DNA of 64,000 nucleotides, taken from Methylocystis sp. KS32. GTDB lineage: Bacteria; Pseudomonadota; Alphaproteobacteria; Rhizobiales; Beijerinckiaceae. Within the stretch, counting starts at the first letter, position 1; each line of letters opens with the position of its first letter. The DNA is taken from positions 1 to 64,000 of the forward strand of contig PHSQ01000005.1 in assembly GCA_002862095.1 (NCBI GenBank), given 5' to 3'. Shown here piece after piece: positions 25,118 through 33,346 of the stretch. The position numbers and the translations under genes were made by a program. The notes under the pieces are model-generated. The model was not told the DNA's origin. It searched no databases and saw only the letters and a list, made by a program, of their open reading frames with translations.

Positions 25118-26345
25118 GGCGGCGCGCCTTTCCCATCGAAGAGATTCTCTCAGCAATTGCGTTCGCCGCTGCGACAAGGACGGCATCGGCGGCGTGCGTG
25201 TAGCGCGAAGTGACGCTTTGCCCCTTGTGTCCGATCAGTGCCGCAATGACGGGCTCAGAATATCCCATGTCCGCCGCGAGCGACGCGTAGGAATGTCTGA
25301 AAACATGCGGCGTCACATCCGCCGGCAATTCGGCGCTGGCGGCGATGCGGCTCCAGATTTTCGGAAAGCTGGCCAGCGGGCAATCGCCATTCGGCGCGGG
25401 GAAAACATACGTCCCGGCGCGCGGCCTCGAATTGATGATGTCGCGCGCGACGGCGGATAAAGGGCGCGCGGAAAATCCCGTCTTGGTTTCCTCCAGCCGG
25501 GCGATGTTTGCATCTAGATCAAGGTCTCGCCATTTGAGCTTGAGAGCTTCCCCCCGTCGCCAGCCCGTGAAGAGAAGGAAACGCGTCGCTTCAACGCCGT
25601 TAGGCCAGAGATTGTCAGGGGGTCTGTCGAGCGCGCCAAGCAGGGCGGAATACTCACTGCTAGACAATCGACGGCGCCGATTTTGATAGGCGTGACGATC
25701 AACTCCTGTCACTGGATTATCGGGCCGGAAGCCCTCTCGCACGGCGTATGAGAAAATCGCTCCGAGTAGTCCTAGCGCGCGCGTCGATGTTCCCTTGCCC
25801 CCCGTGACGCGCGCAAGCCCTCGTTTCCCGGTCTTAACTGAAACCGCCGTCCGACCTTCGGCTACAGCGTCGCGAAAATTTTCAACGTCGCGCCGGGTAA
25901 CGTCCTTTATTTTCATCGCGCCAAGCACGGGCAGGATATGACGGTCTATTCTTCCCCGGTCTCCGTCTAGCGTGGCGGCTTTTTTCGCCGCTCCTCTTCG
26001 TGTCAGCAATCGGCCCGCTTGCGTCGCCTCTCGATAGAGGGCGCAAATGTCAGCGACCGTCTCGGCGCGGCGTTCGGTGAGCTTTTCTTGAGACGGATCG
26101 CCCCCGCGCGCGACTTCGCCAAGGATACGCTTCGCTTCGGTGCGCGCCATATCGGGAGTCCACGGCGCGCCGTGGCGCCCGATGGTATGCCAGCGCTGTT
26201 TACCTGTTTTCGTCCGAAATTTGACGAAATAGGCGACGGCGTCTCCCTTCTGGCGTCTTGCGCCAAACCCTGAAACCGCACCTTTCCCGGCGTCCCACAA
26301 GGTCGAATTTGGGGCGATGGTAGCTACTTCTGTCTTTGTAATCAT
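25104..26345 (-). CDS. Tyrosine-type site-specific integrase of island 1 (413 aa)
   Basis: The N-terminal DUF4102-type arm-binding domain (GKGAVSGFGARRQKGDAVAY) is followed by the core-binding SAM-like domain (~95-190) and the catalytic domain with Arg in LLFTGWRRGEALKLKW, HVFRHSYASLAADMG (HxxR), LIGHKGQSVTSRYTHAAD (His and the Tyr nucleophile). All catalytic residues are present. It lies 155 bp inside attR and should recombine the 66-bp att sites within tRNA-Thr. Confidence 0.93.
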   Translation of the reverse strand: MITKTEVATIAPNSTLWDAGKGAVSGFGARRQKGDAVAYFVKFRTKTGKQRWHTIGRHGAPWTPDMARTEAKRILGEVARGGDPSQEKLTERRAETVADICALYREATQAGRLLTRRGAAKKAATLDGDRGRIDRHILPVLGAMKIKDVTRRDVENFRDAVAEGRTAVSVKTGKRGLARVTGGKGTSTRALGLLGAIFSYAVREGFRPDNPVTGVDRHAYQNRRRRLSSSEYSALLGALDRPPDNLWPNGVEATRFLLFTGWRRGEALKLKWRDLDLDANIARLEETKTGFSARPLSAVARDIINSRPRAGTYVFPAPNGDCPLASFPKIWSRIAASAELPADVTPHVFRHSYASLAADMGYSEPVIAALIGHKGQSVTSRYTHAADAVLVAAANAIAERISSMGKARRHADD

Positions 26346-26364
26346 AGTTGTGGCGCGCTCATTC

Positions 26365-26384
26365 TAGCTACCACATAGCTACCA
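26365..26384 (+). promoter_or_regulatory. Candidate integrase arm-type site, right
   Basis: Identical to 13529-13548 in sequence and orientation. It lies 20 bp upstream of the integrase start codon and 115 bp inside attR, so it may also overlap the integrase promoter and give autoregulation. Confidence 0.65.
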
Positions 26385-26499
26385 CGAGAGAATAAACCCG
26401 CGCAAGCGCTAGCAAGCGCATTCAAGCGTAATTCAAGTTATATCAAGGCTCTAGCAAATTCGATCAAATGAGAACAAAACAGGAAAAACAAGGGGAATG

Positions 26500-26565
26500 C
26501 CCTTGGTAAGGGAGAGGTCGAGAGTTCAATCCTCTCTTGCAGCACCATAAAATCAAAGACTTATG
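26500..26565 (+). repeat. attR of island 1 (66 bp)
   Basis: A perfect copy of 13435-13500. It is only the 3' part of tRNA-Thr and has no 5' half, so it is not a tRNA gene. Confidence 0.95.
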
Positions 26566-26926
26566 AAATGTGTCCGCGCCGTCACGATCACTCTAGGCAG
26601 CGGCTGCCGGGCTGTCGAGCTGGGGCAGGCGCGCGGGGAAGCCATCGGAGCAGACTATTCGATGGCTGATGAACCTCTTGCCCTTCGCCACGGACACTGT
26701 TTGCAACGGCCTCGGACAGCTATGGAGCGAAGCCCGCGACCTCAAGCGCGCCCGGAAACGCTGCTTCGAACACATCCGAACAATCGCCGCCTATCTCCTC
26801 TTTCGAAACTGGCGCACCCTCATGACGACTCCCATAAACTCCAAACCGCCCCCGAAATCGAAAAACAGATCGAAGGCTGAAACTCCCGGGGGGGGGATTA
26901 GAATGGCTGAGGGGCAATACAGCTCC
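26566..26926. other. Spacer between island 1 and the next tRNA, no confident gene
   Basis: Open frames exist (26563-26880, and 26669-26992, the latter running into the tRNA gene), but neither shows a known domain or a good ribosome site, and the second ends inside the tRNA. A 9-G run occurs at 26888-26896. The stretch is probably decayed DNA or chromosomal spacer. Confidence 0.4.
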
Positions 26927-26956
26927 TTGACACCCGTCGCGAAGGACCTCTATAGG
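26927..26956 (+). promoter_or_regulatory. Promoter of the tRNA gene
   Basis: A perfect TTGACA (26927-26932), an 18-bp spacer and TATAGG (26951-26956) lie 13 bp before the tRNA 5' end, an ideal position for a stable-RNA promoter. Confidence 0.7.
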
Positions 26957-26969
26957 TGTGGCGCTTTCG

Positions 26970-27046
26970 GGCGGAGTAGCTCAGTCGGCTAGAGCAGAGG
27001 AATCATAATCCTTGTGTCGGGGGTTCGAATCCCTCCTCCGCTACCA
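26970..27046 (+). tRNA. tRNA with CAT anticodon, probably tRNA-Met
   Basis: The cloverleaf has acceptor GGCGGAG / CTCCGCT (first pair G-U), D-arm AGCTCAGTCGGCTAGAGC, an anticodon arm with loop ATCATAA (anticodon CAT), T-arm GGGGG-TTCGAAT-CCCTC and encoded CCA. It resembles alphaproteobacterial elongator tRNA-Met. A lysidine-modified tRNA-Ile2 also has CAT and is not excluded. Its 3' end (from 27030) is the attachment site for island 2. Confidence 0.9.
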
Positions 27047-27051
27047 AATCC
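27030..27051 (+). repeat. attL of island 2 (22 bp)
   Basis: TCCCTCCTCCGCTACCAAAT followed by CC covers the 3' side of the T-arm, the acceptor strand and CCA of the tRNA plus 5 bp. The same 22 bp recur at 51508-51529. Confidence 0.88.
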
Positions 27052-27159
27052 CCATTCGCCGGCGTTCGCTAACGTCAATAATCGACGGAAAATCAGCCAC
27101 TTAATGCAATGAAAGCGTCCGCACAGGTCCGCTGGCGTCCGCTTGCATCCAACAATTTT

Positions 27160-27209
27160 GTTGGTAGCTTCGTTGGTAGCTCCTCCTACCAACAAACCTC
27201 GCTACCAAC
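27160..27209. promoter_or_regulatory. Candidate arm-type sites of island 2, left
   Basis: Repeated GTTGGTA boxes occur (GTTGGTAGCTTCGTTGGTA at 27160-27178) followed by inverted copies (CTACCAAC at 27187-27194 and GCTACCAAC at 27201-27209), ending at the integrase start codon. A near-copy of the paired box lies at 51428-51446 near the other end. The arrangement suits integrase binding and autoregulation. Confidence 0.6.
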
Positions 27210-28439
27210 ATGCCCCTCACCGATCTTCAGGTAAAAAACGCCAAGCCCGGTGCCAGCATCATCAAGCTGAGCGACGGTGGTGGCTTGCAGCTCTGGATCA
27301 CGCCCGACGGGGCCAAGCGTTGGCGTCTTGCCTATCGCTTCGACGGCAAGCAGAAGGCGCTCGCGATCGGGGTCTATAAGGTGAAGGGCGGGATGAGCCT
27401 GAGCGAGGCGCGCGAGGCGCGGGAAGCGGCCAAGAAGCTTCTGGCCGGCGGGCAAGACCCGTCGATCACCAAGAAGGTCGCGAAGGCCAGTCGGATCGAG
27501 GCCAGCGCCAACACCTTCGACGCCATTGCCGCTGAACTGCGAGCGAAAAAGGAGCGCGAAGGCAAAGCGCCCGGCACGCTCGACCGCTACGACTGGTTGA
27601 TCCGCCTCGCTGGCCCCGCGATTGGCGCGCGCCCCATAGCCGAGATTACCTCGGCGGAGGTTCTCGCCGCTCTTCGCGTCGTCGAGACGCGGGGAAGGCA
27701 CGAGACCGCGCGAAAAATGCGGGCAGTGATCGGCGAGGTCTTCCGCTACGCCGTGGCGACTAATCGAGCCCAGGGAGACCCCACCACGGCGCTCAAGGGA
27801 GCGTTGACCACGCCGATCGTCACACACCGCGCCGCAATTATCGAGCCGAAGGCGTTCGGCGCCCTCTTGCGGGCGATCGCCGACTATGAGGGTGCCCCCG
27901 AGACGCGCGCCGCTCTCGAATTGCTCGCCCTTACCTTCGTGCGGCCGGGCGAGCTTCGAGCGGCCGAGTGGGCGGAGTTCAACTTGGACGCCGCCGTCTG
28001 GGTCATCCCCGCCGAGAAGATGAAAATGCGCCGCCCGCATCGCGTCCCCCTGGCGCCGCGCGCCATCGCAATCCTGCGCGAACTTCACGCCATCACCGGG
28101 CGCGGCAAGTTCGTTTTCCCGTCCGTTCGTTCGCGCGAGCGCTGCATGAGCGAGAACACCGTCTGCGCCGCCCTGCGCCGTCTCGGCTTCCAGAAGGACG
28201 AGATGAGCGGTCATGGCTTCCGCTCTGCCGCGTCGTCGATGTTGAACGAATCGGGCCTGTGGAATGCCGACGCGATTGAGCGCCAGCTGGCGCACGTGGA
28301 CGCCGACGCGGTGCGTAAGGCCTACGCCCGCGCCGACTTCTGGGACGAGCGCGCGAGGATGATGCGTTGGTGGGCTGATCGCTGCGAGGAGATGCAGCGC
28401 GGCGTTGTCGTCAACATGGTCGGCGAGAGCGTCGCCTGA
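27210..28439 (+). CDS. Tyrosine-type site-specific integrase of island 2 (409 aa)
   Basis: A P4-type integrase. The N-terminal DUF4102 arm-binding domain (MPLTDLQVKNAKPGASIIKL, LSDGGGLQLWITPDGAKRWR) is followed by a core-binding domain (~95-190) and the catalytic domain: Arg in LTFVRPGELRAAEW, MSGHGFRSAASSMLNE (HxxR), LAHVDADAVRKAYARADF (His and Tyr). It starts 164 bp from the tRNA 3' end, the usual place for P4-like island integrases, and carries all catalytic residues. Confidence 0.94.
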   Translation: MPLTDLQVKNAKPGASIIKLSDGGGLQLWITPDGAKRWRLAYRFDGKQKALAIGVYKVKGGMSLSEAREAREAAKKLLAGGQDPSITKKVAKASRIEASANTFDAIAAELRAKKEREGKAPGTLDRYDWLIRLAGPAIGARPIAEITSAEVLAALRVVETRGRHETARKMRAVIGEVFRYAVATNRAQGDPTTALKGALTTPIVTHRAAIIEPKAFGALLRAIADYEGAPETRAALELLALTFVRPGELRAAEWAEFNLDAAVWVIPAEKMKMRRPHRVPLAPRAIAILRELHAITGRGKFVFPSVRSRERCMSENTVCAALRRLGFQKDEMSGHGFRSAASSMLNESGLWNADAIERQLAHVDADAVRKAYARADFWDERARMMRWWADRCEEMQRGVVVNMVGESVA

Positions 28440-28546
28440 CGCCAAACTCTTCAGATTCGGGCGGCAATCATGCCCCTGAGAGCGGCCAAAGCGAGACGCG
28501 GCAACGTCTCGCTCGGCCTTCACGTTGAGAAAGAGGACTTCTCGCC

Positions 28547-28864
28547 ATGTCTGAGCACGATAGCACGGAAACCGGAAGCATCGGAAATTCTCCGATCCCC
28601 AGGCCACATTTTTCGACAATCGAAGCATTTGTTCGCGAGCTTGTCGAAGTCAACGCGCAGCACGCTCGCTTGCACGTCAGCGATGCCGGCGACGCGGCCA
28701 TCGAGCCTGTCTATCAGCGGCACTGGGCGATTCGAGAAGCCATCAACTCTACGCCGTCGTGTTCCTTGTCGGAACTCCGCGCAAAGGCGCGCGCCGTGCG
28801 GATCGCGGCGGAATTGGACGAAGACTTTGCGTGTCACGTTCCGGGCTCTACTTGCTTACGATAG
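28547..28864 (+). CDS. Hypothetical protein (105 aa)
   Basis: The protein begins MSEHDSTETGSIGNSPIPRP and is helical after residue 22 (FSTIEAFVRELVEVNAQHAR). An AAAGAGGA ribosome site precedes the ATG. No family is recognised. It is the first gene after the integrase in the same orientation. Confidence 0.6.
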   Translation: MSEHDSTETGSIGNSPIPRPHFSTIEAFVRELVEVNAQHARLHVSDAGDAAIEPVYQRHWAIREAINSTPSCSLSELRAKARAVRIAAELDEDFACHVPGSTCLR

Positions 28865-28975
28865 GCGGCGCGTAGAGGCGCTACGAGACGTGCGGGGATA
28901 GGCTGGCCAGCCGACAAGCGAGATAGTCCGCTCGCTTCCTCGTGCCCCACACGGGCGCTCGCGAAGGGCTGCGCG

Positions 28976-29980
28976 ATGAATGTTAATTCCGCCAACTACC
29001 GCCGGACACGTCTCAAGCCGTCATCCTCTGCACGGCTGGAACGATGGGCGCTCGCGTTACGAGGCGCGCAGATAGAGCGGAAAGGCAAGCACGTTCTCGA
29101 CGACGCTGGCCTTCAGACGCACATCAAGCGTCGTTTCGAGAGTGAGTGGCTTCGAGACGGCGCGCCGGCCGACGTGTTGATCGCGATCCGCACGACGTTG
29201 GGCGTCGAGAGTGTCGAATATTGTCTCTCACGAGTCGAACTTCGCGCGTTCCTCATGAACGAAGAAGCGAGAGCGTGGCGAAACACACTCATCTCCGCGT
29301 GGGAACAGGACTATGTGTCGTTATCCGCCGTCGTCTGGTGGATCGCGTCAAGCGGCGCGCCGCGCGACTGCGACGACGACGACTTAGAGAGCGCCGCGAA
29401 GACGTTATTGCGTCAGGTGCGATCCAAGGAGGCCACACTGACCGCCTGGGGACGCCAGAGGTCGAACTTGTCGAAAGAAGAAATTCCGAGGAACGTTCTA
29501 GCCGATGCCATGCCTTTCTTGGGCATGGACGAGCACAAGTTCTTTTCGAGCGCCCCATGCGTGCACTGGAACTCTACGCTCGACAATGAGCGCACTGACG
29601 TAATCGAAGACAAGAGCGGCGCAAGGACTTGGTGCGACATTTCGATAGAGCTTGAGGACATGCTCCGTCTGTGGCCGAAGATGCAAGTCAAGGCCACCCT
29701 TCCGACAGAAGGCCCCGTCACGATCGGCGCTGACTCTGCCGAAGACCCGCTGGCCCCATACAAAACCGGCGCGCAAGGTAGGCCGTCGCCGATACAACTT
29801 ATCGAACGAGAGGCTGAACGTCGTCGCGCGTCAGGAGAAGCACTGGAAAAGCTGACGGACGAAGCGAGATACTTGAGCGATTGGTGCGCCCGTCAACATC
29901 CAAACGCGCCAACCCCAACGTCGAAAACGATAGAAAACCGAATACGACCCGACCACCGAAATTGGAAAGCCACGAAGTAG
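28976..29980 (+). CDS. Hypothetical protein (334 aa), possible regulator or replication accessory
   Basis: The protein begins MNVNSANYRRTRLKPSSSAR and contains two helical parts (~40-180 and ~260-334). The C-terminal third, AEDPLAPYKTGAQGRPSPIQ then DEARYLSDWCARQHPNAPTP and KTIENRIRPDHRNW, resembles DNA-binding regulatory tails seen in alphaproteobacterial islands but is not a named domain. It ends 8 bp before a rho-independent terminator, so it closes the first transcription unit of the island. Confidence 0.55.
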   Translation: MNVNSANYRRTRLKPSSSARLERWALALRGAQIERKGKHVLDDAGLQTHIKRRFESEWLRDGAPADVLIAIRTTLGVESVEYCLSRVELRAFLMNEEARAWRNTLISAWEQDYVSLSAVVWWIASSGAPRDCDDDDLESAAKTLLRQVRSKEATLTAWGRQRSNLSKEEIPRNVLADAMPFLGMDEHKFFSSAPCVHWNSTLDNERTDVIEDKSGARTWCDISIELEDMLRLWPKMQVKATLPTEGPVTIGADSAEDPLAPYKTGAQGRPSPIQLIEREAERRRASGEALEKLTDEARYLSDWCARQHPNAPTPTSKTIENRIRPDHRNWKATK

Positions 29981-29986
29981 CTCCGA

Positions 29987-30018
29987 CCCCCCCAGAATTA
30001 GGATTCTGGGGGTTTTCA
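29987..30018 (+). terminator. Rho-independent terminator
   Basis: A 10-bp perfect stem CCCCCAGAAT (29989-29998) / ATTCTGGGGG (30003-30012) with a 4-nt loop is followed by TTTTC. It separates the 334-aa gene from the replication operon starting at 30096. Confidence 0.88.
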
Positions 30019-30057
30019 TTTGGCGTTTATAGGGGGCGCAGTGCCTCGCATGGTCCG

Positions 30058-30087
30058 TCCACGTTGTCGAACAACAGCGAACGTGGA
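30058..30087. promoter_or_regulatory. Nested palindrome upstream of the AlpA-like gene
   Basis: TCCACGTT (30058-30065) is repeated inverted as AACGTGGA (30080-30087), and inside it GTTGT-CGA-ACAAC forms a second palindrome. It ends at the ribosome site of the AlpA-like gene, so it could be an operator or a translation-control hairpin. Confidence 0.5.
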
Positions 30088-30095
30088 GAAGCGAC

Positions 30096-30332
30096 ATGCC
30101 CCCCATCCCTTCCGAGCAGCAGTCGCCTTACGACGGCGGCGAGCATTTCGACCAGTTCGCCTATTCCATCCCTGATGTTTCCCGCAAAACCTCGATAGGC
30201 CGCACCGCGATTTACGAGGAAATCAAGGCTGGCCGTCTCAAGGCGCGTAAGGCGGGTCGCCGCACTGTGATCCTCGATCCCGATTTGCGCGCGTGGCTCG
30301 CGTCTCTGCCGCAGGTCAACGGGGCGGCCTAA
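30096..30332 (+). CDS. AlpA-like/excisionase-type HTH regulator (78 aa)
   Basis: The HTH_17-type winged helix lies at residues ~25-65: FAYSIPDVSRKTSIGRTAIY then KAGRLKARKAGRRTVILDPD. AlpA homologues activate integrase and replication genes in P4-like satellites. The GGAGAAG ribosome site is good. The stop overlaps the ATG of the primase/helicase gene by one base (TAATG). Confidence 0.85.
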   Translation: MPPIPSEQQSPYDGGEHFDQFAYSIPDVSRKTSIGRTAIYEEIKAGRLKARKAGRRTVILDPDLRAWLASLPQVNGAA

Positions 30333-33300
30333 TGACGCTCGCGCCGCATGGTCTCCACGAAAATTCGCCCGTCTGCGAAGAGCCGCTCCTCGACCAAGGC
30401 GCCGGCGAGACGGTCACCGACGACAGCCGCGCCGAATCGAAGCGGCTAATCACGCTGACTGTCATCGACGCCAAGCTCCCGTCGGTCTTGTCTAAGAGCT
30501 TCTCATTTCGCGCCGACGGGACGCTTGAGAAGCGCAGCGGCGGCCAGCTCGAAGAAGGCAGGGCGCGGAAGGTCGAACTGGACGGCCCCGTCTCTTACGC
30601 CGCACTCTTGGTGAGCCTCGGGCCGCATCAGGCGCTTATGCACGGCGTCTTGCAGCATGACGACGCGATCGTCGTGAGCAAAAAGCGCCTCGAACAAACG
30701 CGGCGTCAGAAACGCGACCGTCCCGTGGTCACCCGGACCAAGGACTGCACGTCGTGGCCGGCGGGGCCGGGCGTCCTGATGCTCGACTACGACCCCACGG
30801 AAGGCGAAACGCCTCTCACGTCTGCCGAGTTGCGCGAGAAGATTTATGAGGCCGTTCCCGAACTCAGGAACACGCCGATTGTCTGCCGTCCTTCCGCGTC
30901 GTCTTGTATCTACGCCGCGAGCGACGGGAGCGAACTGCGTGGCGTGCGCGGTCAGCGCATTTACGTGCTGGTGCAAGACGCGCGCGACATTGAGCGCGCC
31001 GCGAAGGTGCTGGAAGCGCGCTTGTGGCTGCAAGGCCACGGCCATTTCGCTGTCTCGAAGTCCGGCCGCCTTCTCGAACGCACCTTGATCGACGGCGCGG
31101 TGTTCCAGCCGAGCCGCCTTGACTTCGCCGGCGGGGCCAAATGCGGCGCGGGCGTGACGCAACGCCTTCCCGCGCCGGAAGTCTTCAATGAGGAGGCGCC
31201 CTATCTCGACACCACTATGGCGCTTCCCGATCTCTACGGCGTAGAGCGTCGCCATCTCGAAGGTCTTAAGAAAGCCGCGCGAGACGCGAAGGCCGGGGAA
31301 GCGAAAGCCGCGCGCGAACGGTGGGTCGAAGAGCGCGTCGGCGCCTTCGCCGCAGCCTGCGATGAGCCCGACGCGACCAAGCGCGAGGCGCGCATCGCCG
31401 GATTCGCGGCGACCTGCCGCGCCGCGATCGAAGACGGGCGTCTGTTTGGGGATTTCGAGATCGTGTTCGCCAACGGGACGACGGCCACGGTTGGCGAAAT
31501 CCTCGACAATCCCAGCAAGTATCATGGGCGCGAAACCCTCGATCCTATCGAACCCGGCTACAAGAACGGCCGCTCGGTCGGTTGGATCAACCAGCGCGCT
31601 GGCGGACGGCCCTATCTGTGGTCTTTCGCGCATGGCGGCCGGCGCTATCAGCTCGTCCGCGCACGGAGGACAATCACGCTCTTGAAAGGCGAGCGCGCCG
31701 ACGTGTTCGCCAAGACGATGGAGCTGCTTCGTCACGACGGTTCGCTTTACGAGCGCGGCGGGATGCTGACGCGCATCCTCGGCAATCGCACGACGCCGGT
31801 CCTTCTCGAATGGCTCTTGCTGCATCTCGACCGCACCATTCGCTTCGAGACGCTCCGCGAGTCCAAAGAGGGTGATCTTGTTTCCGTCGCGCAAGACGCG
31901 CCTCTTTGGCTCGCGCAGCGAATCGTCAAGGCGGCGGGCGAGTGGGGCTTGCCGCAACTCAACGCCGTTCTCGACGCGCCGACGCTGGACCCGAAGACCG
32001 GGCGTGTCATCGCCGAGGACGGTTTCGACGAGAAGTCCGGGCTCTACCTCCAATTGCCGCCGAATGTCGATCCGATCAATGAACACGTCGGTGAAGCAGA
32101 GGCGCGCGAGGCGTTGAAGTTCTTGTGGCGTCCGTTCGAGAAGTTTCCGTTCGCCGACGCGACGGACGACACGAACGGCCGTATGTCGCGCTCCGTGTTT
32201 CTGGCCGCGCTCCTGACCGCCGTCGTCCGCCGTCTGTTGGCGACCGCGCCGGGCTTCCTCATCAGCGCGACCTCGCCGGGAAGCGGAAAGACGCTGTTGG
32301 CGCTGTGTCTGGCGGCTCTGATGTCCGCCGATGAGCCGGACGTGCTCGGTGTCCCGGAAGGCGTCGATGAGAATGAACTGAGCAAGCTGTTGCTCGCCAA
32401 GGCGATCAACGGCGCCCCGACGCTCTTCTTCGACAATATCGCGGGCATGTTCAAGTCGGCCGCGCTGTGTGGCTTCCTCACGTCGTCCGTCTATGAGGGC
32501 CGAATCCTCGGCGTCTCGCAAACGACGAGCGTCAAGACGAACAGCTTGCTCGTCCTGACCGGAAACCACCCGATCATCGTCGGCGACCTGAACCGCCGGC
32601 TGCTTCGTTGCGAGCTGGACCCGCGCACGGAGACGCCGCACAAGCGCTCCTTCAAGCTCGATCCGCTCGAATATTGCCGCGAGCATCGGCTCGACATGGT
32701 GCGCGCCGCGCTGATCTTGCTCAAGGCGTGGCACAATGAGGCCGCTCCGAAATTCACGTCGGACAGGACCGCGAGCTTCGAGACTTGGTCCGACACTATC
32801 CGGCAGGTCGTAATCTGGATCGGCCGCAATGGTTGGCTCGACGTGGCCGATCCGGTCACGTCGATCGACGCCGGTTTCGAGGCCGACCCCGACACGCGGA
32901 AGCTCGACGCCCTTTTGCGGGCGTGGGAGGCGGAATTTGGCGCTGCGCGCCACCCGGTCAAGGCTCTGCGGCGCTATGCGGAAAACAGCGAGACGGAACT
33001 TTTCGAGGCCCTCGACGAGATCGGCGTTGTCGATCGCGGCGCGTTGAACCCTCGCCGCCTCGGCCGGTGGATCGAGCAACGCGCCGGACGCATCGTGGCG
33101 GGCCGCCGGTTTGTGCAGGACGGGTCGAAGTCGAACGCGCTGCTTTGGCGTGTGGAGGTTCTGGGTCCGAGCGAGCATCGGCCGGAAACAGGTGAGTTTG
33201 GTGAGTTTGGTGAGTTTTCTACCCCCTACGCGAAGAACGAAAAATCGGATGAAAATGAAAATGGAAATGGGCTGAAACAAACTCACCAAACTCACCAAAC

Positions 33301-33346
33301 TCACCAAAATTACCCTTGGCGCCGTCCGGCCGGAGGCGCCCAATGA
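30332..33346 (+). CDS. Primase/helicase-like replication protein (1004 aa)
   Basis: From the ATG at 30332 the N-terminal half resembles an archaeo-eukaryotic-type primase: WPAGPGVLMLDYDPTEGETP with the acidic DYDP pair at ~150, then PSASSCIYAASDGSELRGVR and a His-containing strand. A P-loop ATPase occupies ~600-800 with Walker A ATSPGSGKTLLALC, Walker B APTLFFDNIAG and sensor SLLVLTGNHPIIVGDLNRR. The C-terminal ~55 residues are low-complexity because they are encoded by the inverted iterons (GEFGEFGEF and QTHQTHQTHQN). It is coupled to the AlpA-like gene before and the helicase gene after it. Confidence 0.8.
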   Translation: MTLAPHGLHENSPVCEEPLLDQGAGETVTDDSRAESKRLITLTVIDAKLPSVLSKSFSFRADGTLEKRSGGQLEEGRARKVELDGPVSYAALLVSLGPHQALMHGVLQHDDAIVVSKKRLEQTRRQKRDRPVVTRTKDCTSWPAGPGVLMLDYDPTEGETPLTSAELREKIYEAVPELRNTPIVCRPSASSCIYAASDGSELRGVRGQRIYVLVQDARDIERAAKVLEARLWLQGHGHFAVSKSGRLLERTLIDGAVFQPSRLDFAGGAKCGAGVTQRLPAPEVFNEEAPYLDTTMALPDLYGVERRHLEGLKKAARDAKAGEAKAARERWVEERVGAFAAACDEPDATKREARIAGFAATCRAAIEDGRLFGDFEIVFANGTTATVGEILDNPSKYHGRETLDPIEPGYKNGRSVGWINQRAGGRPYLWSFAHGGRRYQLVRARRTITLLKGERADVFAKTMELLRHDGSLYERGGMLTRILGNRTTPVLLEWLLLHLDRTIRFETLRESKEGDLVSVAQDAPLWLAQRIVKAAGEWGLPQLNAVLDAPTLDPKTGRVIAEDGFDEKSGLYLQLPPNVDPINEHVGEAEAREALKFLWRPFEKFPFADATDDTNGRMSRSVFLAALLTAVVRRLLATAPGFLISATSPGSGKTLLALCLAALMSADEPDVLGVPEGVDENELSKLLLAKAINGAPTLFFDNIAGMFKSAALCGFLTSSVYEGRILGVSQTTSVKTNSLLVLTGNHPIIVGDLNRRLLRCELDPRTETPHKRSFKLDPLEYCREHRLDMVRAALILLKAWHNEAAPKFTSDRTASFETWSDTIRQVVIWIGRNGWLDVADPVTSIDAGFEADPDTRKLDALLRAWEAEFGAARHPVKALRRYAENSETELFEALDEIGVVDRGALNPRRLGRWIEQRAGRIVAGRRFVQDGSKSNALLWRVEVLGPSEHRPETGEFGEFGEFSTPYAKNEKSDENENGNGLKQTHQTHQTHQNYPWRRPAGGAQ
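33191..33305. other. Candidate replication origin of island 2: inverted iterons inside the primase 3' end
   Basis: Three tandem copies of GGTGAGTTT (33191-33217) and three tandem inverted copies AAACTCACC (33279-33305) form a perfect 27-bp inverted repeat around a 61-bp A-rich spacer. It lies within the last 160 bp of the 1004-aa primase/helicase gene and ends 38 bp before the next gene. The geometry matches the island 1 structure (three 9-bp units, about 60-bp spacer, inverted units) with a different iteron sequence. Confidence 0.6.

Noticed and set aside
26500-26565. Second tRNA-Thr gene
   Set aside because: Only the anticodon-loop-to-3' part is present, without acceptor 5' strand or D-arm; it is the attachment-site copy.
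26563-26992. Possible genes between island 1 and the next tRNA
   Set aside because: Frames overlap each other and one runs into the tRNA; no domain or ribosome site supports them.
33191-33305. Repeated GGTGAGTTT units as a possible CRISPR array
   Set aside because: Units are 9 bp with no unique spacers between them and lie in a coding frame. They are better explained as iterons.
30503-33343. A 946-codon open frame on the minus strand opposite the primase/helicase gene
   Set aside because: It is the GC-rich shadow of the plus-strand gene, which has clear P-loop motifs and overlaps its neighbours by 1-4 bp. The antisense frame has no domain and is Arg-rich.
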